Assembly (NCBI RefSeq): GCF_900188165.1
Contig: NZ_FZOS01000005.1
Coordinates: 142,145 to 206,144, forward strand
Length of the DNA: 64,000 nt
Reading direction: 5' to 3'
From: Edaphosphingomonas laterariae
GTDB taxonomy: Bacteria; Pseudomonadota; Alphaproteobacteria; Sphingomonadales; Sphingomonadaceae
Positions 30,153 through 38,852 of the stretch are shown piece after piece (the first letter of the stretch is position 1; each line of letters opens with the position of its first letter). Position numbers and translations under genes: made by a program. The notes under the pieces are model-generated. The model saw only the letters and a list, made by a program, of their open reading frames with translations, had not been told where the DNA came from and did not search any database.

Positions 30153-31069
30153 AGGGCTCTCCCGATGGCGGTGATCCAATGATCGAGCCGCGTACAGAGG
30201 CCGGCGATGCTGGAAAAGCCGAAATGATTGTGCCCGGTGGCCAACAATTGCAAAATCGTGATGTCGCCAGCACCCGGATAGGCGGCGGGAACCTCGCCCC
30301 AGGGCACGCCGATATCGCGATCGCCGAAGGCCAGGAACATCGGCACGTCGATTGCCGCGGCCTCGGCCGCGAAGCTGCCGGGCACCATCGACATGACGCC
30401 ACCGGCGGCGAACATGCGATCGCCGATGCCACGTAGTGCCGCCGAAACAGCAGGATCGCCGCCGCCGAAAATCTCCGCCGCGAGTTCCTTGTTGGCGGCG
30501 CGAAAGCGCGGAAAGGCGCCGCCGAAGCGCGCTTCGGCCAGGCGGGGCAGGGCGGCTTCCAGTCCATCGGGATCGCCGATATAGCCGCGTTCCTCGTCGG
30601 TCAGCGCCCAATCGAGCCCGCTGGCGCTGGATCCGAGCAACGCCATGGCGGCGAAGCTGCGGTTGCGCGCCTGCTGGAGCGTGACGAGCATCCCGCCCAT
30701 CGAATGCCCCACCGCGATGGCGGGCAGATCGGCCAGCGATGGGATGCGGTTGCGGAGCGCGGCCAGCGCGTGATGGTGGCTGTCGCCGGCCTGGCGCGGG
30801 GTAAAGGCGGCAGGGGCGGGCGGTTCGCCGCTTTCGCCGATGCCGGGATTGTCGATCGCGACCACGGCATGGCCCATCGCCGCCATGCGCCGGGCGAAGC
30901 TGTGCCCGGTATCGCCCGCCGCCAGATCGAAATAGCCGCGCGCGGCGCCGCCGCCGGGCACGCACCAGAGCAGTGTGCGCGGATTTCCGGCCGGCAGGAA
31001 CAGATCCGCCGCCATGGCGATCACCCCCGCGCCGTCGGGCGCGGGGGTGTCGATCTTCAAGCGTTGCAC
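30149..31069 (-). CDS. Alpha/beta hydrolase
   Basis: About 306 residues. The oxyanion segment CVPGGGAARGYFDL, the nucleophile elbow GHSMGG, a late Asp (FGDRDIG) and a His (GHNHFGF) give a full triad. I place the start at the GTG 10 bases after the TBDT stop. No strong ribosome site is visible and longer frames overlap the receptor gene. Middle gene of the TBDT-hydrolase-SDR operon; esterase, lactonase or thioester cleavage is possible. Confidence 0.82.
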   Translation of the reverse strand: MQRLKIDTPAPDGAGVIAMAADLFLPAGNPRTLLWCVPGGGAARGYFDLAAGDTGHSFARRMAAMGHAVVAIDNPGIGESGEPPAPAAFTPRQAGDSHHHALAALRNRIPSLADLPAIAVGHSMGGMLVTLQQARNRSFAAMALLGSSASGLDWALTDEERGYIGDPDGLEAALPRLAEARFGGAFPRFRAANKELAAEIFGGGDPAVSAALRGIGDRMFAAGGVMSMVPGSFAAEAAAIDVPMFLAFGDRDIGVPWGEVPAAYPGAGDITILQLLATGHNHFGFSSIAGLCTRLDHWITAIGRAL

Positions 31070-31079
31070 GGTCAGGGGA

Positions 31080-33521
31080 TCAACGCCCCCAATTATAGGT
31101 GAGCGACAGGCCGTACATGCGCGGCTCGCCATAGATCACCGAGTCGAAGCCGATCTGCGAATAGAGCGGATAGCCACCGGTGATATATTTCTCCTTGGTG
31201 ATGTTGGTGGCGAACATCGCGGCGTCGATATTGCTGCCGCCGATCCGGTTCCACTCGATCCGCGCGTTGAGGATCTCGTAGCTCGGGAACTGGTTGATCG
31301 GCGGGGGCGCCGCGAAGTCGGGCGAATTCACCTTGGCCTGATAGCTGAAATCGCCCTGGAAGGCGATTTCGCCGCCATCGTTCATCGGAATGGCGTAACG
31401 GCCGGTCAGGCTGTACTTCCACTTCGGCTGATAGGCGGTTTGCCGGCCCTTGATTGCGGGCGTGCCCGGCAGGGTGATGTCGCTCGACGCGTCGAGATAG
31501 GACACCCAGCCCGACAAGGTGAGGCCTTCGATCGGGACGATAGAGGTTTCGAACTCGAAACCCTTGTTGGTCGCCTTGCCGACATTCTGCGCAACCGACG
31601 CGATGCCCGTGGTGGCGATCGCGACCGGGACGGTGATCTGCTGGTCCTTATATTTGTCGTAGAAGACCGCGAGGTTGGTGCGCAGCGGCACGCCGATATC
31701 CCAGTCCGCCTTCAGGCCGACTTCGAAATCGTCGACATATTCGGGATCGAAGCTCTGCAGGTCGGCGCGCGGTGCCGGCAGGTTGAAGCCGCCCGATTTG
31801 AAGCCGCGCCGATAGGCACCGTACAGCAGAACGCCATCCATGGGCTTCCACTGCAAGGTGGCATCGTATGTGGGTTCGCTGAACTTCGCTTCATATTCGA
31901 TCGGGCACTGCACCGCCCCGCTCTGCGGGTTGACCAGCACGCAGGCGCCGGTGGCCGTGCTGACCTGCGCCAGCGACGCCTTGCGCTTGTCCCAGGTGTA
32001 GCGGAAGCCACCGCTTACCTGCAGCGTATCGGTGATGTCGAACTCGGCATGGGCGAACAGCGCGTCGCTGGTATCGGTGTTGGTGACGAGGCGCGTGTTG
32101 AACGATCCGAAGGTGGACGACGGAATCGCCGGATCGAAAGCCGGCTTCGACTTTTCGTGATAATAGCCGACGATATAGTTGAAGCTGTTGCCGAGCGATC
32201 CCTGGATCTGGAATTCCTCGGTGAACTGATCCTGGCCGAACTGCCAGTCCTGCGTCGTGACGTTGAACTGGGCGATCAGTGGCAGCACCGTGCCGTCATA
32301 ATCATTGCCTTCATCGGTGCGCTGGCCGCGCCACGCGATGATGTTCTTGATCGTCAGATTGTCCGTGATTTCCCACGTTGTCTTGTTGGTGATGCCGTAA
32401 TTCTGGGCACGGTTATAGTTGCGTCCGGCATAAGCGATCTTGCGGATGCCGATGGCCTGTTGCTGCGCCAGAAGCCCATTGATCACCGCATCCGGTGCGA
32501 AGCCGAAGCCGCCGCCGGCCAGCGCCTGGCCGACGATCTGGACGGGCACCGGAACGGGGCTCGTCGGGTCGAAGGCCGGGCAGCCCGGCGCCATCGGCGC
32601 CGAAAGGCAGGCGATCGAAACGCGGCTGGTGCCGGTGCCGAGATACATCGGCACATTGGGAAAGAAGGGATCGAGCGGGGTGCCCTGCAGGACGTTCGGG
32701 CTGATCGCCGCATCGGTGTTGAAGGCGCGCGGGATGGCGGACGAACCGCTGGCATCGCGGCTCGAATAATCGCCGATCAGCAGGTTTTCGATGCCTTCGC
32801 CCGGCCGCAGCAGCAGCGACACGCGCATCGATTCATAGGCGCGACCGTCCAGCTTCTGGCCGCTGATGATATTCTTGGTGAAGCCGTCGCGCCGTTCGAC
32901 CTGGCCGGCGACGCGGATGCCGCCGAAATCGTTGCCGAACGGCACGTTGACCATCGCTTCCAGGCCGTAGCGGTCATAATTGCCGACGGTGGCGCGGACG
33001 AGGCCTTCGAAATCGTCGCTCGGCCGGTTCGGTTCGAACAGCACCGCGCCGCCGGTGGTGTTGCGGCCGAACAGCGTGCCTTGCGGGCCCTTCAGCACCT
33101 GCACGCTTTGCAGATCGAAGAAGATGCCCGGCCCGGCGACCGGGATCGGCACTTCGGCGAAATAGGTGGCGACCGACGAGAAGTTGCGCTGGCCGGCGTT
33201 GATCACGCCCGGGCCCTGGCCGCGAATGTAGAATTGGGCTTCGTCGCGCTTCTGGGCGCCAATGTTCACGCCCGGCGCGACATCGCGCAGCTGTTCGACC
33301 GACTGGACGCTCTTTTCCTTGAGCGCGTCGCCGGACAGGGCGGTGATGGCGAGCGGCACTTCCTGCAGCGCTTCTTCGCGCCGGCGGGCGATGACCACGA
33401 TGTCCCCAAAGGCTTCCGAATTGCTGATACCGCTATCGGCGTCCTGCGCCATCGCAGGCGCTCCGACGCTCAGTGCCGCCAGGCTGGCAGACAGACAAAG
33501 GACGTGCGTAAGGCTCCTCAT
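31080..33521 (-). CDS. TonB-dependent outer-membrane receptor
   Basis: 813 residues. The signal peptide (residues 1-24, ending PAMAQ) is followed by DIVVIARRREEALQEVP, a TonB-box-like start to the plug. The plug motif LKGPQGTLFGRNTTGG and a long barrel follow, with a C-terminal LTYNWG-R end. GGGAGG lies 7 bases upstream of the ATG. It is divergent from two Rieske oxygenases and in front of hydrolase and SDR genes, so it likely imports their substrate (terpenoid, steroid or aromatic). A TGAA-N5-TTCA box (33608-33620) sits ~87 bp upstream. Confidence 0.93.
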   Translation of the reverse strand: MRSLTHVLCLSASLAALSVGAPAMAQDADSGISNSEAFGDIVVIARRREEALQEVPLAITALSGDALKEKSVQSVEQLRDVAPGVNIGAQKRDEAQFYIRGQGPGVINAGQRNFSSVATYFAEVPIPVAGPGIFFDLQSVQVLKGPQGTLFGRNTTGGAVLFEPNRPSDDFEGLVRATVGNYDRYGLEAMVNVPFGNDFGGIRVAGQVERRDGFTKNIISGQKLDGRAYESMRVSLLLRPGEGIENLLIGDYSSRDASGSSAIPRAFNTDAAISPNVLQGTPLDPFFPNVPMYLGTGTSRVSIACLSAPMAPGCPAFDPTSPVPVPVQIVGQALAGGGFGFAPDAVINGLLAQQQAIGIRKIAYAGRNYNRAQNYGITNKTTWEITDNLTIKNIIAWRGQRTDEGNDYDGTVLPLIAQFNVTTQDWQFGQDQFTEEFQIQGSLGNSFNYIVGYYHEKSKPAFDPAIPSSTFGSFNTRLVTNTDTSDALFAHAEFDITDTLQVSGGFRYTWDKRKASLAQVSTATGACVLVNPQSGAVQCPIEYEAKFSEPTYDATLQWKPMDGVLLYGAYRRGFKSGGFNLPAPRADLQSFDPEYVDDFEVGLKADWDIGVPLRTNLAVFYDKYKDQQITVPVAIATTGIASVAQNVGKATNKGFEFETSIVPIEGLTLSGWVSYLDASSDITLPGTPAIKGRQTAYQPKWKYSLTGRYAIPMNDGGEIAFQGDFSYQAKVNSPDFAAPPPINQFPSYEILNARIEWNRIGGSNIDAAMFATNITKEKYITGGYPLYSQIGFDSVIYGEPRMYGLSLTYNWGR

Positions 33522-33602
33522 CAAGCATCCTCCCCATCCAGCGCGACCCACTTGAGCGGAGCCGCTTTTCCATTCCCGCCAACGGCTTTCCGTCTGGCGT
33601 CC

Positions 33603-33626
33603 CAAAATGAATGTGCTTCAGCATGG
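33603..33626. promoter_or_regulatory. TGAA-N5-TTCA operator box, site 2 (TBDT side)
   Basis: CAAAATGAATG, three bases, TTCAGCATGG: identical to 9356-9379 except for the three central bases (21 of 24). The inverted core is 33608-33620. Confidence 0.6.
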
Positions 33627-33821
33627 ATGATGCATGTTTGCGTGGCAAGACGAATTTTTCGAAACGCATTCCCGCGTCCACATTTCGACATGGCGCTGCA
33701 GAAGCACTGATTTTCAAATGTTTACGGTGCGTAACGCATCGAAATTTGGCGGCGTCCTCGCGGCAGGGTAGATTTCGTTCCCCCGGCATCGAGTCTCCAC
33801 GCTCATGCGGTTTCGTCGTGA

Positions 33822-33845
33822 CAAACTGAATGCAATTCATTATGT
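33822..33845. promoter_or_regulatory. TGAA-N5-TTCA operator box, site 3 (Rieske side)
   Basis: The core TGAAT-GCA-ATTCA (33827-33839) is a perfect 5-bp inverted repeat. The 24 bases match site 1 at 17 positions including the flanking CAAA and ATG. It lies about 50 bp before the first Rieske gene. Confidence 0.55.
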
Positions 33846-33887
33846 GTCCGTCGATCCGTTTCGAGAATGCGTGAGGAGAGGCGCACC

Positions 33888-34889
33888 ATGAACGAGATGA
33901 CGACGATCGAGCGCATTCAGACCGGCGACGAACTGGAGCGCTGCCCCTTCCCGATACCGATCGGCTGGTTTGCCGTGGCGCTGTCGGACGAATTGAAGCC
34001 CGGCGAACTGCGCAACCTGCACGTCTTCGGGCGCGAATGGGTGCTGTTCCGCGGCGAGGACGGCAAGGCCGGCCTGGCCGATCCCTATTGCCCGCATCTT
34101 GGCGCGCATCTCGGCCATGGCGGCGAAGTGGTGGGCAACACCATCCGCTGCCCCTTCCATCATTGGGAGTTCGACGCCGAGGGCTGGTGCAAGAAGATCC
34201 CCTACGCCAAGGTGATGCCCGGCATCGCGCGCAAGAAGCCGGTGCTGAAGACGCTGCCGATCGAGGAGCGTTATGGCGCGGTGTTCGCCTGGTACCATCC
34301 CAATGGGGATGAGCCGAGCTTCCCGCTGCCCGACGCACCGGAACTGGAAGCTGACGGCTATGTGCCGGTCCGGCGCGGCCAGTGGAACATCGGCACGATG
34401 ATCCAGGAAATCGGCGAGAATGGCGTGGACAACGCGCATCTCAAATTCCTGCACAAGGCACCGATCATCCCGCCCGTCGAAGCGCGGCCGGATGGGCACA
34501 AGTTCCACACCAATATCGGTCAGGGCTATATCGTCGGCGAAAGCCACGGACCGGGCATCGCCATCCAGCGCTTCAACAATCAGGGCGTGACGATGCTGAT
34601 GTTCGCGATGTCGACGCCGATTGATACGGAAATGACGCTGACGCGCATGGCCTTCACCTTCCTCGATCATCCGGAGGGTTCGAAGGAGCGCGGCATCGCC
34701 GAACATCTCTACCAGCATTCGATCGGCGCGGCCGATGGCGAGGATTCGGCCGGGTTCGAATCCGTCGATCTGATCGTCTGGGACAACAAGAAATATCGGC
34801 CGCAGCCGCTGCTGTGCGACGGCGACGGGCCGATCCTGATGTGGCGCAAATGGTTCAGCCAGTTCTACGCGGAGCCGGTCAAACCCTGA
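33888..34889 (+). CDS. Rieske [2Fe-2S] oxygenase, KshA-like, paralog 1
   Basis: 333 residues. The Rieske ligands are C68-x-H70 (CPHLGAHL) and C88-x2-H91 (CPFHHWEF). The mononuclear iron triad is D181-x2-H184-x4-H189 within GENGVDNAHLKFLH. The C-terminal RPQPLLCDGDGPI and WFSQFY match the KshA C-terminal domain, which recognises steroid-like substrates. Electron-transfer partners are not encoded nearby. The start follows GAGGAGAGG. Expression is likely controlled by the TGAA-N5-TTCA box upstream. Confidence 0.9.
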   Translation: MNEMTTIERIQTGDELERCPFPIPIGWFAVALSDELKPGELRNLHVFGREWVLFRGEDGKAGLADPYCPHLGAHLGHGGEVVGNTIRCPFHHWEFDAEGWCKKIPYAKVMPGIARKKPVLKTLPIEERYGAVFAWYHPNGDEPSFPLPDAPELEADGYVPVRRGQWNIGTMIQEIGENGVDNAHLKFLHKAPIIPPVEARPDGHKFHTNIGQGYIVGESHGPGIAIQRFNNQGVTMLMFAMSTPIDTEMTLTRMAFTFLDHPEGSKERGIAEHLYQHSIGAADGEDSAGFESVDLIVWDNKKYRPQPLLCDGDGPILMWRKWFSQFYAEPVKP

Positions 34890-34976
34890 GCAACGAACAA
34901 GCACCTGGCCCGTTGATCCCGTCGAGGCGCTGCCTTGGCGGGATCGGCGGAGCCGGGGCGATACGGGAGGTTATCA

Positions 34977-35978
34977 ATGAACGAGATGACGACGGTCGAG
35001 CGCATCCAGACCGGCGACGAACTGGAACGCTGCCCATTTCCGATCCCCTTCGGCTGGTTCATGATCGAGGAATCGGCGAAGCTCGCGGCGGGTGAGATCC
35101 GCAATTTCAAGGCGTTTGACCGCGAATGGGTGTTGTTCCGCGGCGAAGACGGCAAGGTCGGCCTGACCGATCCTTATTGCCCGCATCTCGGCGCGCATCT
35201 CGGCCATGGGGGCGAGGTGGTGGGCAACCATATCCGCTGCCCGTTCCACCATTGGGAATTCGACGCCGAAGGGTGGTGCAAGAAGATCCCCTACGCCAAG
35301 GTGATGCCGGGCATCGCCCGCAAGAAGCCGGTGTTGAAGGCGCTGCCGATCGTCGAACGTTATGGCGCGATCTTCGCCTGGTATCATCCCGACGGGATCG
35401 ACCCGACCTTCCCGATCCCCGACGTGCCCGAGCTTGAGGATCCGGATTATGTGCCGATCCGCCGCGGCATGTGGGACATCGGCACGATGATCCAGGAAAT
35501 CGGCGAGAATGGCGTCGATTACGCGCACCTCAAATTCCTCCACGGATCGCCGGAAATCCCGCCGGGCACCGGCCGGGCCGATGGCTACAAGTTCCAGACC
35601 GATATCGGCGAAGGCTTCATCGTCGGCGAACATCATGGCCCGGGCATCCAGATCATGCGGTTCAACAAGGATGGCGTGACGATGACGATGTTCTCGACGC
35701 CGATGCCGGTGGATCGGGAAATGACGCGGACGCGCATGGCCTTCACCTTCCGCAACTATGCCGAAGGCACCAAGGAACGCGCGATCGGCGAGCATCTCTA
35801 CCAGCATTCGATCGGCGCGGCGGAGGGCGAGGATTCGGCCGGGTTCGAATCCGTCGACCTGATCGTCTGGGACAACAAGAAATACCGCCCCCAGCCGCTG
35901 CTGTGCGACGGCGACGGGCCGATCCTGATGTGGCGGCAATGGTTCAAGCAATTCTATGCGGAACCGATCGACGGCTGA
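34977..35978 (+). CDS. Rieske [2Fe-2S] oxygenase, KshA-like, paralog 2
   Basis: 333 residues, the same length as the gene before it and aligned with it without gaps over the first ~190 residues, with all iron ligands at the same numbers (C68, H70, C88, H91, D181, H184, H189). Differences cluster at residues 29-48 and in the segment after the second ligand set (the neighbour's KAPIIPPVEARP reads GSPEIPPGTGRA here), a region expected to shape the substrate pocket. GGGAGG precedes the ATG, 87 bp after paralog 1. A recent tandem duplication is the natural explanation. Confidence 0.9.
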   Translation: MNEMTTVERIQTGDELERCPFPIPFGWFMIEESAKLAAGEIRNFKAFDREWVLFRGEDGKVGLTDPYCPHLGAHLGHGGEVVGNHIRCPFHHWEFDAEGWCKKIPYAKVMPGIARKKPVLKALPIVERYGAIFAWYHPDGIDPTFPIPDVPELEDPDYVPIRRGMWDIGTMIQEIGENGVDYAHLKFLHGSPEIPPGTGRADGYKFQTDIGEGFIVGEHHGPGIQIMRFNKDGVTMTMFSTPMPVDREMTRTRMAFTFRNYAEGTKERAIGEHLYQHSIGAAEGEDSAGFESVDLIVWDNKKYRPQPLLCDGDGPILMWRQWFKQFYAEPIDG

Positions 35979-36006
35979 CGCGGGGGCGCGGGTAAAAAGG
36001 GGGAGG

Positions 36007-36039
36007 GGGCGCGTCGGCATCGGCCGGGGCGCCCTTTTT
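36007..36039 (+). terminator. Rho-independent terminator of the Rieske pair
   Basis: GGGCGC (36007-36012) pairs with GCGCCC (36029-36034) and TTTTT follows directly. It lies about 30 bp past the second Rieske stop. Confidence 0.8.
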
Positions 36040-36086
36040 CCGTGGGTGGCATTGACGTTGCGCATCCGGAATGGCCTGATCTGCCG

Positions 36087-36755
36087 ATGAGATGGGGATC
36101 CTCTTCGCGATCCGGCCGGTCGCTGCCGGGTCTGGCCGTGATGGCCGGCCTGCTGATGGCGGGCGGGGCGCAGGCGCGGTCGGTGGCCTTGCAGCAGGGC
36201 ATCGACGTTTCGCACCATCAGGGCCGGATCGACTGGCAGCAATTGCCCCGGCAGGGCGTCACCTTTGCTTATATCAAGGCGAGTGAGGGCGGCAGCCACC
36301 GCGACCGCGCCTTTGCGGCCAATTGGGCGGGCGCGAAGGCGGCGGGGCTGCAGCGCGGCGCCTATCATTATTTCACCTTATGCCGTGCGGGCGCGGACCA
36401 GGCCGCCAACTTCATCGCAGCCGTGCCGGTGGACAGCACCGCGCTGGCGCCGGCCGTGGACCTCGAATTTCTGGGCAATTGCGATCGCCGGCCAACGCCC
36501 GATGCCTTTCATGCGGAGCTTGCCGCCTTTCTGCGCGCGGTGGAGAAGCATTATGGCAAGCCGGTCCTGCTCTATCTGACCGAGGAGTTCGACCAGGCCT
36601 ATGCCGTCAGCGCGCGGGTCGACCGGCGGCTCTGGCTGCGGAGCCTCGGCAAGCCGCCCGGCTTCGGCGCGCGGCCGTGGAGCCTGTGGCAGCAATCCCA
36701 CTCCCGCAAGCTGAATGGCATCGCCACGCCCGTCGACTGGAACGTCGCGCGCTGA
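36087..36755 (+). CDS. Exported GH25 family lysozyme
   Basis: 222 residues. A signal peptide (hydrophobic core LPGLAVMAGLLMAGG, cleavage after AQA) precedes a GH25 barrel with GIDVSHHQG, AYIKASEG and the catalytic Asp/Glu pair in PAVDLEF. It cleaves peptidoglycan between MurNAc and GlcNAc. I prefer the ATG at 36087; an upstream GTG (36042) overlaps the terminator region. It is short compared with phage GH25 enzymes and has no cell-wall binding repeats. Confidence 0.85.
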   Translation: MRWGSSSRSGRSLPGLAVMAGLLMAGGAQARSVALQQGIDVSHHQGRIDWQQLPRQGVTFAYIKASEGGSHRDRAFAANWAGAKAAGLQRGAYHYFTLCRAGADQAANFIAAVPVDSTALAPAVDLEFLGNCDRRPTPDAFHAELAAFLRAVEKHYGKPVLLYLTEEFDQAYAVSARVDRRLWLRSLGKPPGFGARPWSLWQQSHSRKLNGIATPVDWNVAR

Positions 36756-36907
36756 GCCGCGTGTAATGCGATAATCCGCCTGAAAGCCGGGGTTTTCCCC
36801 GAGTGACGGGTCGGGGGCCGTCTGCCAACACGCGTGGATAAGGGCCGGGTGCTTCCGCGTCGCTTTCGGGGCGAACACATGGCCGATGAAATGACGGGGA
36901 GAATCCG

Positions 36908-37765
36908 ATGTTCAGTCTCGCCACCGGCGGTGATTGCCTGCGCCGTCCTGCATTGCCGACCGGCCTGATCGCCATGGTCGCCTCCAGCCTGCTCGCGGCA
37001 GGCGTGGCGCAGGCGCAGGAACAGGGCGGTGGCAGCAGTGGCAGCGATCTCGCGCAGCAGTTGGCCAATCCGGTGTCGGACCTGATCAGCGTGCCGTTCC
37101 AGAACAATTATGACTGCTGTTTCGGCAGCGAGGATGGCGGCCGTTACACGCTGAACATCCAGCCGGTGATGCCCTTTTCGGTTGGCGAGAAATGGAACCT
37201 GATCACCCGCACGATCGTGCCGATTATCTCGCAGGAACGGACGACGCCGACACAGGGCAGCACATCGGGCTTCGGCGATATCGTGCAGAGCTTCTTCCTG
37301 TCGCCCAAGGCGGCGGCGAACGGCATGGTGTGGGGCGTCGGGCCGGTCATCCTCTACCCGACCGGGAAATCGAGCCTTGGCACGGAAAAGTGGGGGGCGG
37401 GGCCGACGGCGGTGGTGCTGAAGCAGATGAAGGGCGGCATCACGGCCGGCGTGCTGGCGAACCATATCTGGTCGTTCGCCGGCGATAATTCGCGGTCCGA
37501 CGTCAGCAGCACCTTCATCCAGCCCTTCCTCACCAAGACGCTGCCGGATTCGACCACCTTCGCGCTCAACACCGAAAGCACCTATGACTGGAAGAGCAAG
37601 AAGTGGACGGTGCCGGTGAACCTGGCCGTGTCCCATATCTTCCGCTTGGGATCGCAGCCCGTGCAGATGGGGCCGGGCGCGCGCTATTATGTCTCGTCGC
37701 CCACCGGCGGGCCCGAATGGGGCGTGCGCTTCAACGTCGTCCTCCTGTTCCCGAAGGGGCATTGA
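36908..37765 (+). CDS. Outer-membrane beta-barrel protein, phenol-MetA-like
   Basis: 285 residues. A signal peptide (about residues 1-36, ending VAQAQ) is followed by alternating-pattern beta strands. The segments NPVSDLISVPFQNNYD and FGDIVQSFFLSPK are typical of the MetA-pathway (Phenol_MetA_deg) outer-membrane family, and VRFNVVLLFPK forms the last strand. Such proteins are thought to be channels for hydrophobic compounds; the substrate is not predictable. Monocistronic, with a terminator at 37814-37849. Confidence 0.72.
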   Translation: MFSLATGGDCLRRPALPTGLIAMVASSLLAAGVAQAQEQGGGSSGSDLAQQLANPVSDLISVPFQNNYDCCFGSEDGGRYTLNIQPVMPFSVGEKWNLITRTIVPIISQERTTPTQGSTSGFGDIVQSFFLSPKAAANGMVWGVGPVILYPTGKSSLGTEKWGAGPTAVVLKQMKGGITAGVLANHIWSFAGDNSRSDVSSTFIQPFLTKTLPDSTTFALNTESTYDWKSKKWTVPVNLAVSHIFRLGSQPVQMGPGARYYVSSPTGGPEWGVRFNVVLLFPKGH

Positions 37766-37813
37766 TCGCGGCTGGCGGCAGCGGGCGACCACATAAGGGG
37801 AACGCACAAAAGG

Positions 37814-37849
37814 AAAAGGCGCGCCCGGTATCCCGAACGCGCCCTTTTT
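37814..37849. terminator. Bidirectional terminator between the barrel gene and rpoH
   Basis: AAAAGGCGCG and CGCGCCCTTTTT frame a hairpin (core GGCGCG 37818-37823 with CGCGCC 37838-37843). The A-run and T-run on either side allow it to act on both convergent genes. Confidence 0.8.
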
Positions 37850-37869
37850 CCATGCGGTGTGCGGCCTGA

Positions 37870-38787
37870 TCAGCCCATCGAGGGCAGCAGCCGCTTTTCA
37901 CCGGCGATCCGCATCATCGCCTTTTGCAGCTTGTCGAACGCGCGCACCTCGATCTGGCGGACACGTTCGCGGCTGACGCCATAGACCTGGCTCAGTTCCT
38001 CAAGCGTCTTGGGATCGTCCGACAGGCGACGTTCGGCAAGGATGTGCTTCTCGCGATCGTTGAGCGCATCCATCGCCTCGACCAGCATGTTGTGGCGGAC
38101 GTCCTTTTCCTCTGCATCGGCGAGGCGTTCGTCCTGCAGCGGATCGGTATCGACCAGCCAATCCTGCCATTGGCCGTCGCCATCCTCGCGCATCGAGACG
38201 TTGAGCGAGGTATCGCCCCCCATCGCCATGCGGCGGTTCATGCTCGTCACCTCTTCCTCGGTCACGCCGAGATCGGTGGCGATTTTGGCGAGATCCTCGG
38301 GCTTGAGGTCGCCATCCTCGAACGCGTCGAGCTTGGATTTCATCCGGCGGAGGTTGAAGAACAGCTTCTTCTGGGCCGCCGTGGTGCCCATCTTCACCAG
38401 GCTCCACGACCGCAGGATATATTCCTGGATCGACGCGCGGATCCACCACATCGCATAGGTGGCGAGGCGGAAGCCGCGATCCGGCTCGAACTTCTTCACG
38501 CCCTGCATCAGGCCGATATTGCCTTCGGAAATCAGTTCGGAGGTCGGCAGGCCGTAACCGCGATAGCCCATGGCGATCTTCGCCACGAGGCGCAGGTGCG
38601 AGGTCACGAGCCGCGTCGCCGCTTCGGGATCGCCATGCTCCTGATAGCGCTTCGCCAGCATATATTCCTCCTCGGGGGCGAGGAGGGGGAACTTCCGGAT
38701 CTCGGCGAGATAGCGGTTGAGGCCAGCCTCGCCGCCGAGAGCGGGAATCGTCGCAGGGACGTTCTTGCCGCTTGCCATGATCTTCAC
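37870..38787 (-). CDS. rpoH: RNA polymerase sigma-32 factor
   Basis: 305 residues. The order is sigma region 1.2/2 (LNRYLAEIRKFPLL, then GNIGLMQGVKKFEPDRGFRLATYAMWWIRASIQEYI), the RpoH box QKKLFFNLR, and region 4 with an HTH (LEELSQVYGVSRERVRQIE). It directs RNA polymerase to heat-shock promoters. AGGGAG lies before the ATG at 38787; a second in-frame ATG three codons later is possible. It lies 65 bp downstream of rluD, so it may have its own promoter there. Confidence 0.96.
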   Translation of the reverse strand: MKIMASGKNVPATIPALGGEAGLNRYLAEIRKFPLLAPEEEYMLAKRYQEHGDPEAATRLVTSHLRLVAKIAMGYRGYGLPTSELISEGNIGLMQGVKKFEPDRGFRLATYAMWWIRASIQEYILRSWSLVKMGTTAAQKKLFFNLRRMKSKLDAFEDGDLKPEDLAKIATDLGVTEEEVTSMNRRMAMGGDTSLNVSMREDGDGQWQDWLVDTDPLQDERLADAEEKDVRHNMLVEAMDALNDREKHILAERRLSDDPKTLEELSQVYGVSRERVRQIEVRAFDKLQKAMMRIAGEKRLLPSMG

Positions 38788-38852
38788 TTCACTCCCTGGT
38801 CCGTGGGACCGACTGATATGGGCCGAATCTTTCCGTACCCGATTGAAACTCT

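Larger units (their letters stand above)
33522..33887. promoter_or_regulatory. 366-bp divergent control region between TBDT and Rieske operons
   Basis: Noticeably more A/T-rich than its flanks and without a convincing ORF. It holds two TGAA-N5-TTCA boxes (listed separately) and GAGGAGAGG, the ribosome site of the first Rieske gene. I see no clear sigma-70 hexamer pair for either direction. Confidence 0.6.

Noticed and set aside
30975..33710. A 911-residue open frame opposite the TonB receptor
   Set aside because: It is the antisense shadow of the receptor in GC-rich DNA, with no family motif or ribosome site.
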